Source: Gammaproteobacteria bacterium
GTDB lineage: Bacteria; Pseudomonadota; Gammaproteobacteria; RBG-16-57-12
Direction of reading: 5' to 3'
DNA length: 64,000 nt
Assembly: GCA_022712945.1 (NCBI GenBank)
Contig: JAFLJP010000104.1
Span: forward strand, 1 to 64,000
Part shown: positions 45,903-54,162 of the stretch, piece by piece
Layout: the number at the start of each line of letters is the position of its first letter
Numbering within the stretch: position 1 is the stretch's first letter
Translations under genes and position numbers: made by a program
Notes under the pieces: generated by a model
What the model was told of the DNA's origin: nothing
What the model saw: only the letters and a program-made list of their open reading frames with translations
Database searches by the model: none

Positions 45903-47078
45903 CTAAGCGACTACCGGACAGTTCTGCTCTGCCTCGACATCATCCAGACGCTTATCTAAATTGACCGCACAGCAACCAAATTCAGTAGATTCTGGTAAAC
46001 GCATAATGTATTGCATACGCTGACCACTACGCCCCGATGGGCTTTGTTCAGGAAGCAAGCGCACCAAATCCTCAGTTAGAATAAAGCCCGGTGTAGAGCG
46101 TGCCAGTGGATCTAAAATAGCCAGTTGTCCCACCTCACCATCAGCGACCTCTTCGTCAAGCTTTTTGGGATTTCGGATTGAAAAGTGAATAAAAGGTGAT
46201 ACATGCTTCACACCATGCTCATCATCAATAGCCACTACGTTAGATTCTACCAGCGCATAAATATCACGAATCTGTGATGGCTCAACGCCTAAGTACTCCA
46301 TGCACTCTTGGTTGAACTCTTCTCGCGAGAGCATCTCACCACTAAAGCGCTTCCAACCACCTAGGGTGATAATAAAACTGCCTTTATCCAGTTTAATACG
46401 CGTATTAGTTGCCTTAAGGTAGCGAATAAAGCGGTTGATTAAGAAGGGCGGGCCAATAATGTGGCGATCAAATTTATTCTTCCACTCATCTAATTGAGAG
46501 AGTGCATCCTCAACCACAAGACTCTCATTTTTAACCATAAATTGGTGAGTGTCTAATAGGCCAGCCAGCATATTTAATGCCTTAATCATGCCCATTTCTG
46601 GAATCTCTTCAGTTGAAGGGCAAAGATACAGGCCCGCACCTTTAGATATTTTCAGGAACTCACGGTACATCGAGTAGATACCTAAAATGGCATTATCAAC
46701 CGTATCGGAGCAACGACGCGACACACTGGGAATCCCGGAAGTGCCTGTACTGCGCATTTCAAGCTCAATATCCTTTAGGTTGACTGATAACAACTTATGA
46801 CTGTCATTTGATTTGAATAAGCTAATGGGTATCAATGGCAGTTTTAGTAAATCCTCAGGTGTGCTTACACTGTTGGGTGTTACCCCTTTTTGATCACAAG
46901 ATGCTCGGTAAAACGCATTATTTTCATAATGAAAGCGATATGCTTGAAGAATTAGTTCTGTTTTAAAGGCCAGCAACTGGCTATCAGGCATTGCGTACAG
47001 CTCACTTACCGAAGACAACGCAACTTTCACGGGATCTAAACCCAGTTTTTCTAGTTGCTCAAAGCACTCGTTAATCAT
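45903..47078 (-). CDS. LuxE-type acyl-protein synthetase
   Basis: A 391-aa member of the LuxE/acyl-protein synthetase family. LuxE activates fatty acid as acyl-AMP and passes it via a C-terminal cysteine to LuxC. Here the nucleotide motif STGTSGIPS is at residues 110-118, and a late Cys-Cys pair (GCC, 368-370) is well placed for the acyl-accepting cysteine. No luxC, luxD or luxAB genes are present, so bioluminescence is not implied. It is the first gene of the minus-strand cluster, with a strong aaggag site. The acyl acceptor might be the ACP or a persulfide (inference). Confidence 0.9.
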   Translation of the reverse strand: MINECFEQLEKLGLDPVKVALSSVSELYAMPDSQLLAFKTELILQAYRFHYENNAFYRASCDQKGVTPNSVSTPEDLLKLPLIPISLFKSNDSHKLLSVNLKDIELEMRSTGTSGIPSVSRRCSDTVDNAILGIYSMYREFLKISKGAGLYLCPSTEEIPEMGMIKALNMLAGLLDTHQFMVKNESLVVEDALSQLDEWKNKFDRHIIGPPFLINRFIRYLKATNTRIKLDKGSFIITLGGWKRFSGEMLSREEFNQECMEYLGVEPSQIRDIYALVESNVVAIDDEHGVKHVSPFIHFSIRNPKKLDEEVADGEVGQLAILDPLARSTPGFILTEDLVRLLPEQSPSGRSGQRMQYIMRLPESTEFGCCAVNLDKRLDDVEAEQNCPVVA

Positions 47079-47250
47079 AGTGACACTCCTTGTTTATATT
47101 TTAAAAATACTACGTACAACACACCTAAAAATGGGGATAAGTTATCCGTATTCTGTGGTTATAAAACAATCAAAAACGACAGATATTCATGCGTGCCGTA
47201 GCACCGATTATCACTATCGAATAAAAATTGAGGAATTAGTAACTCAACCA

Positions 47251-47271
47251 CTATGCACTAAAAGTGCATAG
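47251..47271. promoter_or_regulatory. Perfect 9-bp dyad upstream of the acyl/sulfur cluster
   Basis: CTATGCACT (47251-47259), AAA, AGTGCATAG (47263-47271), flanked by further pairing caac/gttg. It lies about 170 bp upstream of the LuxE-like start. It is a candidate operator or leader hairpin; no T-run follows on either strand. Confidence 0.4.
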
Positions 47272-47545
47272 AGTTGCTCATGGACTGCAAGTCGCTCACC
47301 CCACTATGAGAACTGACAAATATTGAACTAATTTCATTTTGTAACAGACCGGCTGAAGCCTCGGCCTCCAAAACCCTCTGGTTGACTAGCGAACTAAGAC
47401 CAATAAATATGGCTATGCCCTATTTTGGGCTTACACATAAGTAATCGCGAGGGATCGTACTGGAATGCTATCAAACTTAACCTCGACTGCCTCACTATTT
47501 TGAAACAAAGTTTTTCGACAACGGGGAATCGATGATAGTCCACTT
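47272..47545. other. Gene-free stretch with degenerate repeat
   Basis: No ORF is supportable. Positions 47350-47372 (ccggctgaagcctcgg...) resemble the left arm of the hairpin at 6452-6495. The rest shows no recognisable feature. Confidence 0.4.
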
Positions 47546-47598
47546 AGGGATGTAGAATTTATTAAAATACCGCGCTTACTTGTCTTTTTGCCCACCCC
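47546..47598. repeat. Partial repeat family D, copy D2
   Basis: Positions 47546-47598 match the outer terminus of D1 (AGGGATGTAGAATTTATTAA through tttttgcccacc). The remainder is missing, and repeat A3 starts 17 bp further on. Confidence 0.75.
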
Positions 47599-47615
47599 CT
47601 GAAAATCGCTACCTG

Positions 47616-47782
47616 CTAGGAGCTTGTCCGAGAATAGAGGTCGTAGCGAGAGAGTGTGATTTTTAGTTCATTTTTTCGACAATTTGAGGCGGATGGTTGT
47701 TCCCTTTAACGAAAATTGGCGGGAAAATGAGCAACAAACACGCTTTCGCAGTAGACCTATCTATTCTCGGACAGGCTCCTAG
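47616..47782. repeat. Palindromic repeat family A, complete copy A3
   Basis: A 167-bp element with inverted termini CTAGGAGCttGTCCGAGAAT / mirror to 47782, and complementary inner arms. It is nearly identical to A1. It lies 73 bp upstream of the yaaA start; an open frame runs through it into yaaA, but this is not used as coding. Confidence 0.87.
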
Positions 47783-47855
47783 ACATCAAATAACTCTGAT
47801 AAGAATGAATATGTCACATACAATAGCAAGGTTAAAAACAACCACCGAGAAATCG

Positions 47856-48632
47856 ATGCTAATTGTCATATCCCCAGCCAAAACTCTTGATTATGAGACA
47901 CCGAGCATAACCAACAGCTATAGCCAAAGTGATTATCTTCAGGAGGCTCAGCAGCTGGTTAAACAGGTGCGGCATTTCAGTGCTGCAGATCTATCAACTA
48001 TCATGAGGGTCAGTGACAAAATCGCCCAGTTAAATGTCAGCCGCTTTAAGCAGTGGCACACCCCGTTTACCCCGGATAATGCGAAGCAGGCGATACTGGC
48101 CTTCAAAGGGGATGTTTACAGCAGTTTGGATGCTAGCAGTTTTAGCGATGGTGATTTTCAGTTTGCCCAGCAGCACCTGCGCATCCTCTCCGGGCTTTAC
48201 GGCCTGTTACGCCCTTTAGACTTGATGCAGCCTTATCGTTTGGAGATGGGGCGTAAAATCGAAACGGCGCGGGGGAAAAATCTCTATCAATTCTGGGACG
48301 ACATAATAACGGCCGGTATCAACCAACAGATGTTGCAGAGCCATTCAGATTACCTGATCAACCTCGCTTCAAATGAATATTTCAAAGCGGTCAAGCCAGC
48401 ATTGATCAATGGCGAGATTATCACCCCGCTGTTTAAAGATTATAAAAGTGGCAGCTATAAAGTAGTGGGTATTTACGCCAAGAGAGCACGGGGAAAGCTA
48501 AGCCGCTACATCATTAAAAATAGACTGAATTCACCTGAAGAGTTGAAAAGCTTTACCGACGACGGCTACCGCTTTAATTCACAGCTCACTCAGGGCAATG
48601 AGTGGGTCTTCAGCCGCAATCAAGAATCATAA
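47856..48632 (+). CDS. yaaA: Peroxide stress protein YaaA
   Basis: A 258-aa protein with the same length as E. coli YaaA (DUF328). It begins MLIVISPAKTLDYETP, the family hallmark, which fixes the start at 47856 although the frame is open back to 47697. The C-terminal block YAKRARGKLSRYII is conserved. In E. coli it is induced by OxyR and limits DNA and protein damage by lowering free iron. It is convergent with rnhB, with only 11 bp between stops. Confidence 0.95.
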   Translation: MLIVISPAKTLDYETPSITNSYSQSDYLQEAQQLVKQVRHFSAADLSTIMRVSDKIAQLNVSRFKQWHTPFTPDNAKQAILAFKGDVYSSLDASSFSDGDFQFAQQHLRILSGLYGLLRPLDLMQPYRLEMGRKIETARGKNLYQFWDDIITAGINQQMLQSHSDYLINLASNEYFKAVKPALINGEIITPLFKDYKSGSYKVVGIYAKRARGKLSRYIIKNRLNSPEELKSFTDDGYRFNSQLTQGNEWVFSRNQES

Positions 48633-48643
48633 AATTCCCTGTT

Positions 48644-49240
48644 TTATCTTTCAAGCTGTCGCCTCACCGGGCCAAAGCTGCGACGGTGGATTGGTGTAAC
48701 ACCCAGCTCTTGCAGTGCCTGCAAGTGTATTTTGGTTGGATAACCGCTGTGCTTGGAAAAACCGTAACCAGGATACTCAATATCCATCTCATCCATTTCA
48801 CGGTCCCGTGCCACCTTGGCGATAATGGAAGCAGCACTGATTGCCGGTATCTTCTCATCACCCTTAATAATCGCTTCAGCACTACAGTTAATTTCAGGCA
48901 GTTTATTGCCATCCACCAGTACATGCTCAGGTGATATTGGTAGTGCCGCTACCGCACGTGACATCGCCACTAATGATGCCTGCAAAATATTAAGCTCATC
49001 AATCTCCGTTGCTTCAGCCCGTGCAATCGACCACGCCAATGCTTTGCTTTTTATCTCATCGTACAGCTTTTCCCGCTGTTTTTTGCTCAGTTTTTTGGAA
49101 TCAGCCAGCCCGTCAATGGGGTTCTTCGGGTCAAGAATAACCGCCGCTGCCACTACCGGGCCAGCCAACGGGCCACGCCCAACCTCATCAACCCCAGCAA
49201 TTAAACGTTTGTCAGTGACAAAATTGAATTCACCTTGCAT
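48644..49240 (-). CDS. rnhB: Ribonuclease HII
   Basis: Cleaves RNA-DNA hybrids and single ribonucleotides in DNA. A 198-aa protein with catalytic acidic motif [14 protein letters not shown] and later [12 protein letters not shown]. The ATG at 49240 has ggag seven bases upstream and overlaps the lpxB 3' end by 11 bp. It is the last gene of the envelope superoperon; dnaE, which usually follows, is displaced. Confidence 0.96.
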   Translation of the reverse strand: MQGEFNFVTDKRLIAGVDEVGRGPLAGPVVAAAVILDPKNPIDGLADSKKLSKKQREKLYDEIKSKALAWSIARAEATEIDELNILQASLVAMSRAVAALPISPEHVLVDGNKLPEINCSAEAIIKGDEKIPAISAASIIAKVARDREMDEMDIEYPGYGFSKHSGYPTKIHLQALQELGVTPIHRRSFGPVRRQLER

Positions 49241-50366
49241 CAATCATCTCCAGTAACACCTCAGCCGCCTTGCTATCTGCCCCTTTTCGCAACTCACGGT
49301 GAATATCTTCAAAAATATGGGTAACCGCCTCCGTCTGATGAGGGTGCTGTAAATATTGCAGCACCGCAGGGGCTAACAGCTCGGCTATCGCCCGCTCTTG
49401 AAGATACTCTTCAACCACTTTGCGACCCGCCAGATTATTAGGTAGTGAAACACTGTCGACCTTGAGCAGTCTACGTGCCAGAAAGGCGGTCAACCAGTTC
49501 ACTTTGTAGGCAATCACCATCGGTTTTTTCAGTAGCAGCGCCTCCAGTGTTGCGGTGCCGGAAGCCAGCAGCACCACATCCGCAGCCGCCATCACCTCCC
49601 GGGAGCGACCATCAACAATCGTGATCGGAAGATCAGGCGCACACTGTGACAAGATAGTTTCAAACTGAGTACGTGTATTTTGGTTAATCAGCGGGGTCAC
49701 AAAGTGCAAATCTGCCACTTCAGTCAAACACCGCTGTGCGGTACGAATAAAGGGCTCAGCCAGACGTGAGACCTCACTACTGCGACTGCCCGGCAGCAGG
49801 GCAACAATACGTTTATTGTCTGGAAGTGAGAGTGCTTGGCGGGCGGCAGAGACATCCGGCACCATCGGAATCTGGTCGGCCAGAGTATGGCCCACGAAGG
49901 TCACCGGCACATTATGCTGCTGGTAAAACTTTGCTTCGAAGGGGAACAGTGTCAATATCTGGTCAACACTCTCAGCGATTTTTTTCACCCGCCCCTGACG
50001 CCAGGCCCAGACCGAGGGGCTGACATAGTGCACGGTGGGAATACCCTGCTCTTTTAATCGTTTCTCCAGCCCCAAGTTAAAATCGGGTGCATCAACGCCG
50101 ACGAAAAGATCAGGCGGGTTATCGATAAAGTGCTGTGCTACGTGACGACGAATGCCCAGCAATTCACGATAGCGGCCCAACACTTCAACAATCCCCATTA
50201 CCGAGAGACGCTCCATATCGAACAGCGCCACACACCCCTGTTCGATCATCAGCGGCCCGGCAATTCCTTCAAATTGCGCCTCGGGGTGCTGTTTTTTGAT
50301 TGCCTGAATCAGGCCAGCGGCAAGAATATCTCCCGATGCCTCACCGGCGACAATACCTATACGCAT
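49230..50366 (-). CDS. lpxB: Lipid-A-disaccharide synthase
   Basis: Condenses UDP-2,3-diacylglucosamine with lipid X to form the disaccharide, at the inner-membrane surface. A 378-aa GT19 enzyme with N-terminal [24 protein letters not shown] near residue 90 and [10 protein letters not shown] near 190. It normally follows lpxA directly; here two small genes intervene. Confidence 0.96.
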   Translation of the reverse strand: MRIGIVAGEASGDILAAGLIQAIKKQHPEAQFEGIAGPLMIEQGCVALFDMERLSVMGIVEVLGRYRELLGIRRHVAQHFIDNPPDLFVGVDAPDFNLGLEKRLKEQGIPTVHYVSPSVWAWRQGRVKKIAESVDQILTLFPFEAKFYQQHNVPVTFVGHTLADQIPMVPDVSAARQALSLPDNKRIVALLPGSRSSEVSRLAEPFIRTAQRCLTEVADLHFVTPLINQNTRTQFETILSQCAPDLPITIVDGRSREVMAAADVVLLASGTATLEALLLKKPMVIAYKVNWLTAFLARRLLKVDSVSLPNNLAGRKVVEEYLQERAIAELLAPAVLQYLQHPHQTEAVTHIFEDIHRELRKGADSKAAEVLLEMIDAR

Positions 50367-50385
50367 GGTTTACTCTGGATTGGGT

Positions 50386-50829
50386 TCACTTTGTCAGGTA
50401 ATTTTTGAATTCATTTATACCAATAACCTGGTTACTCTCTTTAATCGCTTTGCTTAGCCCATCAAAAACAATAATTTTAAAAGTCGTTCCTTCGAGGATG
50501 TTCGCTGAATCTTCTCTTGTCATATAGTAACCCTGACTCTGCTCCTCTTCACTATTGGCTATAACGTACAGGTACTCCATCTCTTCAGCATTCACCTTAC
50601 TTATAACATCAATCTGCTCCTTATATTCTGGATTAGAACTGGATGATGTTGCCACAATTACCATTTTCGGCTGAGCATCAAGATTAAACTCTTTTTTAAA
50701 ATTCGACGGAGCCGTCAGTGAGTTATACTCTTCGCCATGTGCATCATAAAATCTGAATTCTGCTGACTCACTGGTACTAACACAACCAGAAAGTACAATT
50801 AGTAATACAATCCACATCGAAGTTTTCAT
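50386..50829 (-). CDS. DUF4174-like lipoprotein
   Basis: A 147-aa lipoprotein with a signal peptide ending in lipobox LSGC (Cys near residue 16). The mature part resembles the DUF4174 fold (thioredoxin-like; MVIVATSSSSNPEYKEQI and MTREDSANILEGTTFKIIVFDG). I chose the ATG at 50829 because aagga lies upstream. The base composition looks more A/T-rich than neighbouring lpx genes. It directly follows the L,D-transpeptidase-like gene with 11 bp between, so a periplasmic immunity role is possible (inference). Confidence 0.65.
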   Translation of the reverse strand: MKTSMWIVLLIVLSGCVSTSESAEFRFYDAHGEEYNSLTAPSNFKKEFNLDAQPKMVIVATSSSSNPEYKEQIDVISKVNAEEMEYLYVIANSEEEQSQGYYMTREDSANILEGTTFKIIVFDGLSKAIKESNQVIGINEFKNYLTK

Positions 50830-50840
50830 GGCACACATCC

Positions 50841-51230
50841 TTACTTGACATGCAAAGTCAGTTTCACATTTGGTGCCGTTACCCTTACTGCATCATGGAA
50901 CCCCTTTGCATTGGCATCGGTTATACCAATACAGCCCAGCGTTCCCGGTTTGTTTCCATCAGGGTGAATACCCAGCCTTCCGCCAGTCTTCCCTCTATTT
51001 GTATTGAATTTAGGATATATTGGGACAAAAAATCCCATGCCTGTTTTATCCCGATATGGCACATCAACTTTGTTTGTATAGCCGGTAATCTCTCTTCGAG
51101 AGATATCATATAAACCAGGAGGCAATGCACCCGCACCAAATGGCCCACTAATGGCGTTCCAACTTAAGTTTTTTGATGGCCAAGTGAGTTTTTTTTGTTT
51201 TATATCAAAAATTAAATCAGCCACAATCAT
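50841..51230 (-). CDS. L,D-transpeptidase-like (Tlde1/DUF2778-like) protein
   Basis: A protein of about 130 aa with no signal peptide or membrane segment. FGAGALPPGLYDI and the late block RLGIHPDGNKPGTLGCIGI supply the His and Cys expected of a YkuD/Tlde1-type catalytic pair. Tlde1 proteins are type VI effectors that cut or exchange peptidoglycan peptides. The start is uncertain: ATG at 51230 has aggag too close, while GTG at 51224 has ideal spacing. It is inserted between lpxA and lpxB together with the lipoprotein gene. No secretion genes are in the window. Confidence 0.7.
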   Translation of the reverse strand: MIVADLIFDIKQKKLTWPSKNLSWNAISGPFGAGALPPGLYDISRREITGYTNKVDVPYRDKTGMGFFVPIYPKFNTNRGKTGGRLGIHPDGNKPGTLGCIGITDANAKGFHDAVRVTAPNVKLTLHVK

Positions 51231-51283
51231 TCTCCTCACTTTATTTTTTACAATGCGATCTCGGGTCTACCCAAAAACTAGAG

Positions 51284-52054
51284 CTAACGAACAATTCCCC
51301 GACTGCTCTTAGCTAAAAAGTCACTCATAATCACCACCTCTGAGTGCTCTTTAGCCAATAGTAAAAGTTTCTCCTTAGCTTCATCCAGCTTAAGCCCGGA
51401 ACGAAAAATCAGGCGATAAGCCTGTTTCAATGCAGCCCGACTTTCGACGCTATATCCCCGGCGCTTTAACCCTTCGCTATTAAGGCCGTGTGCCTTGGCC
51501 ATATGTCCGCCAATCATCAAGAAGGGCAGCACATCTTTAGAGACCACGCTATTCATCTGACTAAAGCTGTGCTCACCTACATTGCAAAACTGGTGCACCA
51601 GGGTGAAACCACCAAGAATCGCATGGTCACCCACATCCACATGCCCGGCGAGGGTGACATTATTTGCAAGAATGGTGTGATCACCCACCAGGCAATCATG
51701 AGCAATATGAACATATGACATGATCCAGTTGTCACTACCAACAGTGGTTACACCACGATCCTGAGCAGTGCCCCGGCTAATGGTGACATATTCAAAAATA
51801 GTATTATTATCGCCAATCACTAAGCGGGTCAGTTCACCGCTGTATTTTTTATCCTGTGGATCACAACCGATCGAGCAGAAGGAGTGAATTTTATTGCCCG
51901 CACCGATAACTGTCGGCCCATTGATCACCACATGAGGGCCAATTTCACAATCGGGGCCAATGTCGACATCGGGGCCGATAACGGTGAAGGGGCCAATAGA
52001 GACACTATCAGCAATTTTTGCGGAGGGGTCGATAACAGCATGTTGGTCAATCAA
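51284..52054 (-). CDS. lpxA: UDP-N-acetylglucosamine O-acyltransferase
   Basis: First step of lipid A synthesis: transfers 3-hydroxyacyl from ACP to UDP-GlcNAc. The 256 aa comprise a left-handed beta-helix of hexapeptide repeats (SIGPFTVIGPDVDIG and on) and a C-terminal helical domain. The catalytic histidine is in SYVHIAHDCLVG. The start is TTG, two bases after the fabZ stop, with gagag upstream; MIDQHAVIDPSA matches family starts. Confidence 0.96.
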   Translation of the reverse strand: MIDQHAVIDPSAKIADSVSIGPFTVIGPDVDIGPDCEIGPHVVINGPTVIGAGNKIHSFCSIGCDPQDKKYSGELTRLVIGDNNTIFEYVTISRGTAQDRGVTTVGSDNWIMSYVHIAHDCLVGDHTILANNVTLAGHVDVGDHAILGGFTLVHQFCNVGEHSFSQMNSVVSKDVLPFLMIGGHMAKAHGLNSEGLKRRGYSVESRAALKQAYRLIFRSGLKLDEAKEKLLLLAKEHSEVVIMSDFLAKSSRGIVR

Positions 52055-52056
52055 GG

Positions 52057-52491
52057 CTAAAGCTCTCTCTCAGCACACATTAACTGGGCAGAAGCGACCA
52101 CCTTGCCATCAACTTTTGCCACCGCATCAAACTTCCAGATGTTACGAATACAACGCGTTAATTCCACTTCCAGATACAGCTGATCACCGGGAATTACCTG
52201 GCGTTTAAAACGCGCATTGTCGATACCGACAAACAGGTACAGTGAACCATCATCATTGGTTTTATCTGTTGTTTTAAACGCCAGGATGCCGGTTGCCTGT
52301 GCCAGCGCCTCCATAATGAGAACACCGGGCATGACCGGCTTTTCAGCGAAGTGCCCCGGAAAATAGGGCTCGTTAACCGAGACATTTTTAATCGCCACCA
52401 AGCGTTTACCCGGCTCACACTCAATCACACGGTCAACCATCAGAAAGGGGTAACGGTGAGGAAGGTGTTTTAACACCTCATAAATATCCAT
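52057..52491 (-). CDS. fabZ: 3-hydroxyacyl-ACP dehydratase FabZ
   Basis: The housekeeping dehydratase of fatty-acid elongation. A 144-aa hotdog protein with [12 protein letters not shown], the catalytic His in [11 protein letters not shown] and the catalytic Glu in LIMEALAQ. It balances saturated fatty acids against lipid A substrate. The ATG at 52491 matches family starts; a TTG three codons upstream is less likely. It lies between lpxD and lpxA as usual. Confidence 0.96.
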   Translation of the reverse strand: MDIYEVLKHLPHRYPFLMVDRVIECEPGKRLVAIKNVSVNEPYFPGHFAEKPVMPGVLIMEALAQATGILAFKTTDKTNDDGSLYLFVGIDNARFKRQVIPGDQLYLEVELTRCIRNIWKFDAVAKVDGKVVASAQLMCAEREL

Positions 52492-52515
52492 GGTTTCCAA
52501 CAGATTATACCTTAA

Positions 52516-53529
52516 TTAACGCTTCAATTTTTCCAATTGACGCAGCCGATTGTTCAGTTTTCCCAACTGACCAAGGCGCGCAACTCGCTTATTCCACTCT
52601 CTATTCTCCTCAACAGGCAGACCTGAAGAGTAAACCCCTGGTTCTGAAATTGACTTGCTGACCAGGCTCATGGCGGTGATCGTGACATTATCGCAAATTT
52701 CCAGGTGCCCAACGATCCCCACGGCACCACCAATGGCACAATGCTTACCAATCACACTGCTCCCCGCAACAGCGCTATGTCCTGCTATTGCCGTGTGGGC
52801 ACCAATGCGGACATTATGAGCAATTTGAATCAGATTATCTAATTTAACACCCTCTTCAATAATCGTGTCGCCTATGGCCCCCGAGTCGATGGCGCAGTTA
52901 GCACCAATTTCAACATCATCACCCACAATGACCCGGCCTATTTGCTGAATTTTGAGCCAGTGCCCATTCTCATTTGCAAAACCAAAGCCGTCACTGCCGA
53001 TGACAGCACCACTATGCAATAGACAGCGTTCACCAATCTTAACCTCGGCATATAAACTGACATTAGCGTATAGCCGTGTATCAACACCAATTTCCACATT
53101 ACGCCCAATCACACAACCTGGGGATATCTGCACACCGCGACCAATCCGAGCCCCCGCCTCCACAACAACATTTGCACCAACCCAAGCGGAAGGGTCGATT
53201 GAAGCACTCTCATCAACAGTGGCTCGAGGATGAATAGCCCCCGATTCACGATGTTCCGGGTAAAGATAAGCAACCGCTTTGGCATAACTCAGGTACGGAT
53301 CATTCACAATAATAGCGGTTACCGGGCAGCTAGCCGCCTCGGATTCACGCACCAGCACCGCACCTGCTCTGGTCTCAGCCAATTGGTGCTGGTATTTAGC
53401 ATTTGCCAGGAATGAGAGCTGTCCAGGAAGCGCATGGGCGAGCGTTGCGACGCCATCAATCAAGCTGTCAGCCTCACCTACGACCTGCCCACCGAGTTGC
53501 TGGGCGAGTTGTGCAACTGTAATCGCCAT
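52516..53529 (-). CDS. lpxD: UDP-3-O-(3-hydroxyacyl)glucosamine N-acyltransferase
   Basis: Third step of lipid A synthesis. A 337-aa trimeric hexapeptide-repeat enzyme with an N-terminal uridine-binding domain, a left-handed helix and a C-terminal helix (residues 315-337). The catalytic histidine lies in QIAHNVRIGAHTAIAGHSA. A taggagcg site precedes the ATG. It lies 7 bp after skp. Confidence 0.96.
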   Translation of the reverse strand: MAITVAQLAQQLGGQVVGEADSLIDGVATLAHALPGQLSFLANAKYQHQLAETRAGAVLVRESEAASCPVTAIIVNDPYLSYAKAVAYLYPEHRESGAIHPRATVDESASIDPSAWVGANVVVEAGARIGRGVQISPGCVIGRNVEIGVDTRLYANVSLYAEVKIGERCLLHSGAVIGSDGFGFANENGHWLKIQQIGRVIVGDDVEIGANCAIDSGAIGDTIIEEGVKLDNLIQIAHNVRIGAHTAIAGHSAVAGSSVIGKHCAIGGAVGIVGHLEICDNVTITAMSLVSKSISEPGVYSSGLPVEENREWNKRVARLGQLGKLNNRLRQLEKLKR

Positions 53530-53536
53530 ATCGCTC

Positions 53537-54052
53537 CTATGGAGTTGCGGTTGATTGGCTGTACCGTTGCTTCAATTGTTTAATCAACTGATCAGAAAGG
53601 TCAACCTTGTCGCTGGCATAAATAACACCTTCACTCAGAATAAGATCATAACCATCACGTTCAGCCAACCTGATAATCGCCTCGTAAATTTCGCGTTGTA
53701 ATTTACCAAACTCCTCGTTGCGACGGATATTCAGGTCATCGCGGAAGGCCTCTTGAGTACGCCGCACATCACGCTCCATGTTGCGTAGCTCCCGCTCTTT
53801 GCCATCGCGTTGTTCCAGGCTCATCATCAAGCCGTCCCGGGCGAGTGTCTCTTCCAGCGTGCGGTATTTTTGTTGCAGTTCAACCAGCTCACGGTCACGC
53901 TCTGCAAACTCTTTTTCGAGTAGTGCTCTTGCCACCTCGGCCTGGGGCGCTTGCTCCAGCACTTTAGCGGGGTCTACCGCACCAATTTTCATATCAGCAG
54001 CAATGGCACTGCCGCTGCACAAAAGAGCCAAACAAAATAAAATATTACGCAT
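53537..54052 (-). CDS. skp: Periplasmic chaperone Skp/OmpH
   Basis: A 171-aa protein with a signal peptide (residues 1-18, cleaved after AIA) and the long charged coiled coil typical of Skp tentacles. It escorts unfolded outer-membrane proteins to BamA, whose gene is upstream. The spacing to lpxD is 7 bp. The 110-bp gap to bamA holds repeat G2. Confidence 0.93.
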   Translation of the reverse strand: MRNILFCLALLCSGSAIAADMKIGAVDPAKVLEQAPQAEVARALLEKEFAERDRELVELQQKYRTLEETLARDGLMMSLEQRDGKERELRNMERDVRRTQEAFRDDLNIRRNEEFGKLQREIYEAIIRLAERDGYDLILSEGVIYASDKVDLSDQLIKQLKQRYSQSTATP

Positions 54053-54105
54053 GTTAGATCCTATCTATTATAGTGAGGCCTTTTCACAGCCCTTACTTTT
54101 ACGCT

Positions 54106-54145
54106 GAGACCTTTGCACGAAAGATAGTTTTCGTGCAAAGGTCTC
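54106..54145. repeat. Minimal family G repeat, copy G2
   Basis: A nearly perfect hairpin, GAGACCTTTGCACGAAA and its mirror, 40 bp in total. It is flanked on both sides by ACGCT (54101-54105 and 54146-54150), which looks like a 5-bp target duplication. It lies in the bamA-skp gap and could act as a terminator or mRNA processing site. The preceding gaggccttttcac (54075-54087) may be a decayed terminus of the same family. Confidence 0.78.
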
Positions 54146-54162
54146 ACGCTAACGGTATTAAA

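Noticed and set aside
38315..47078. Bioluminescence (lux) operon
   Set aside because: Only a LuxE-type gene is present; LuxA, LuxB, LuxC and LuxD are absent.
47697..47855. 53-residue N-terminal extension of yaaA
   Set aside because: It is translated from repeat A3; YaaA proteins start at MLIVISPAKTLDYE, giving the normal 258 aa.
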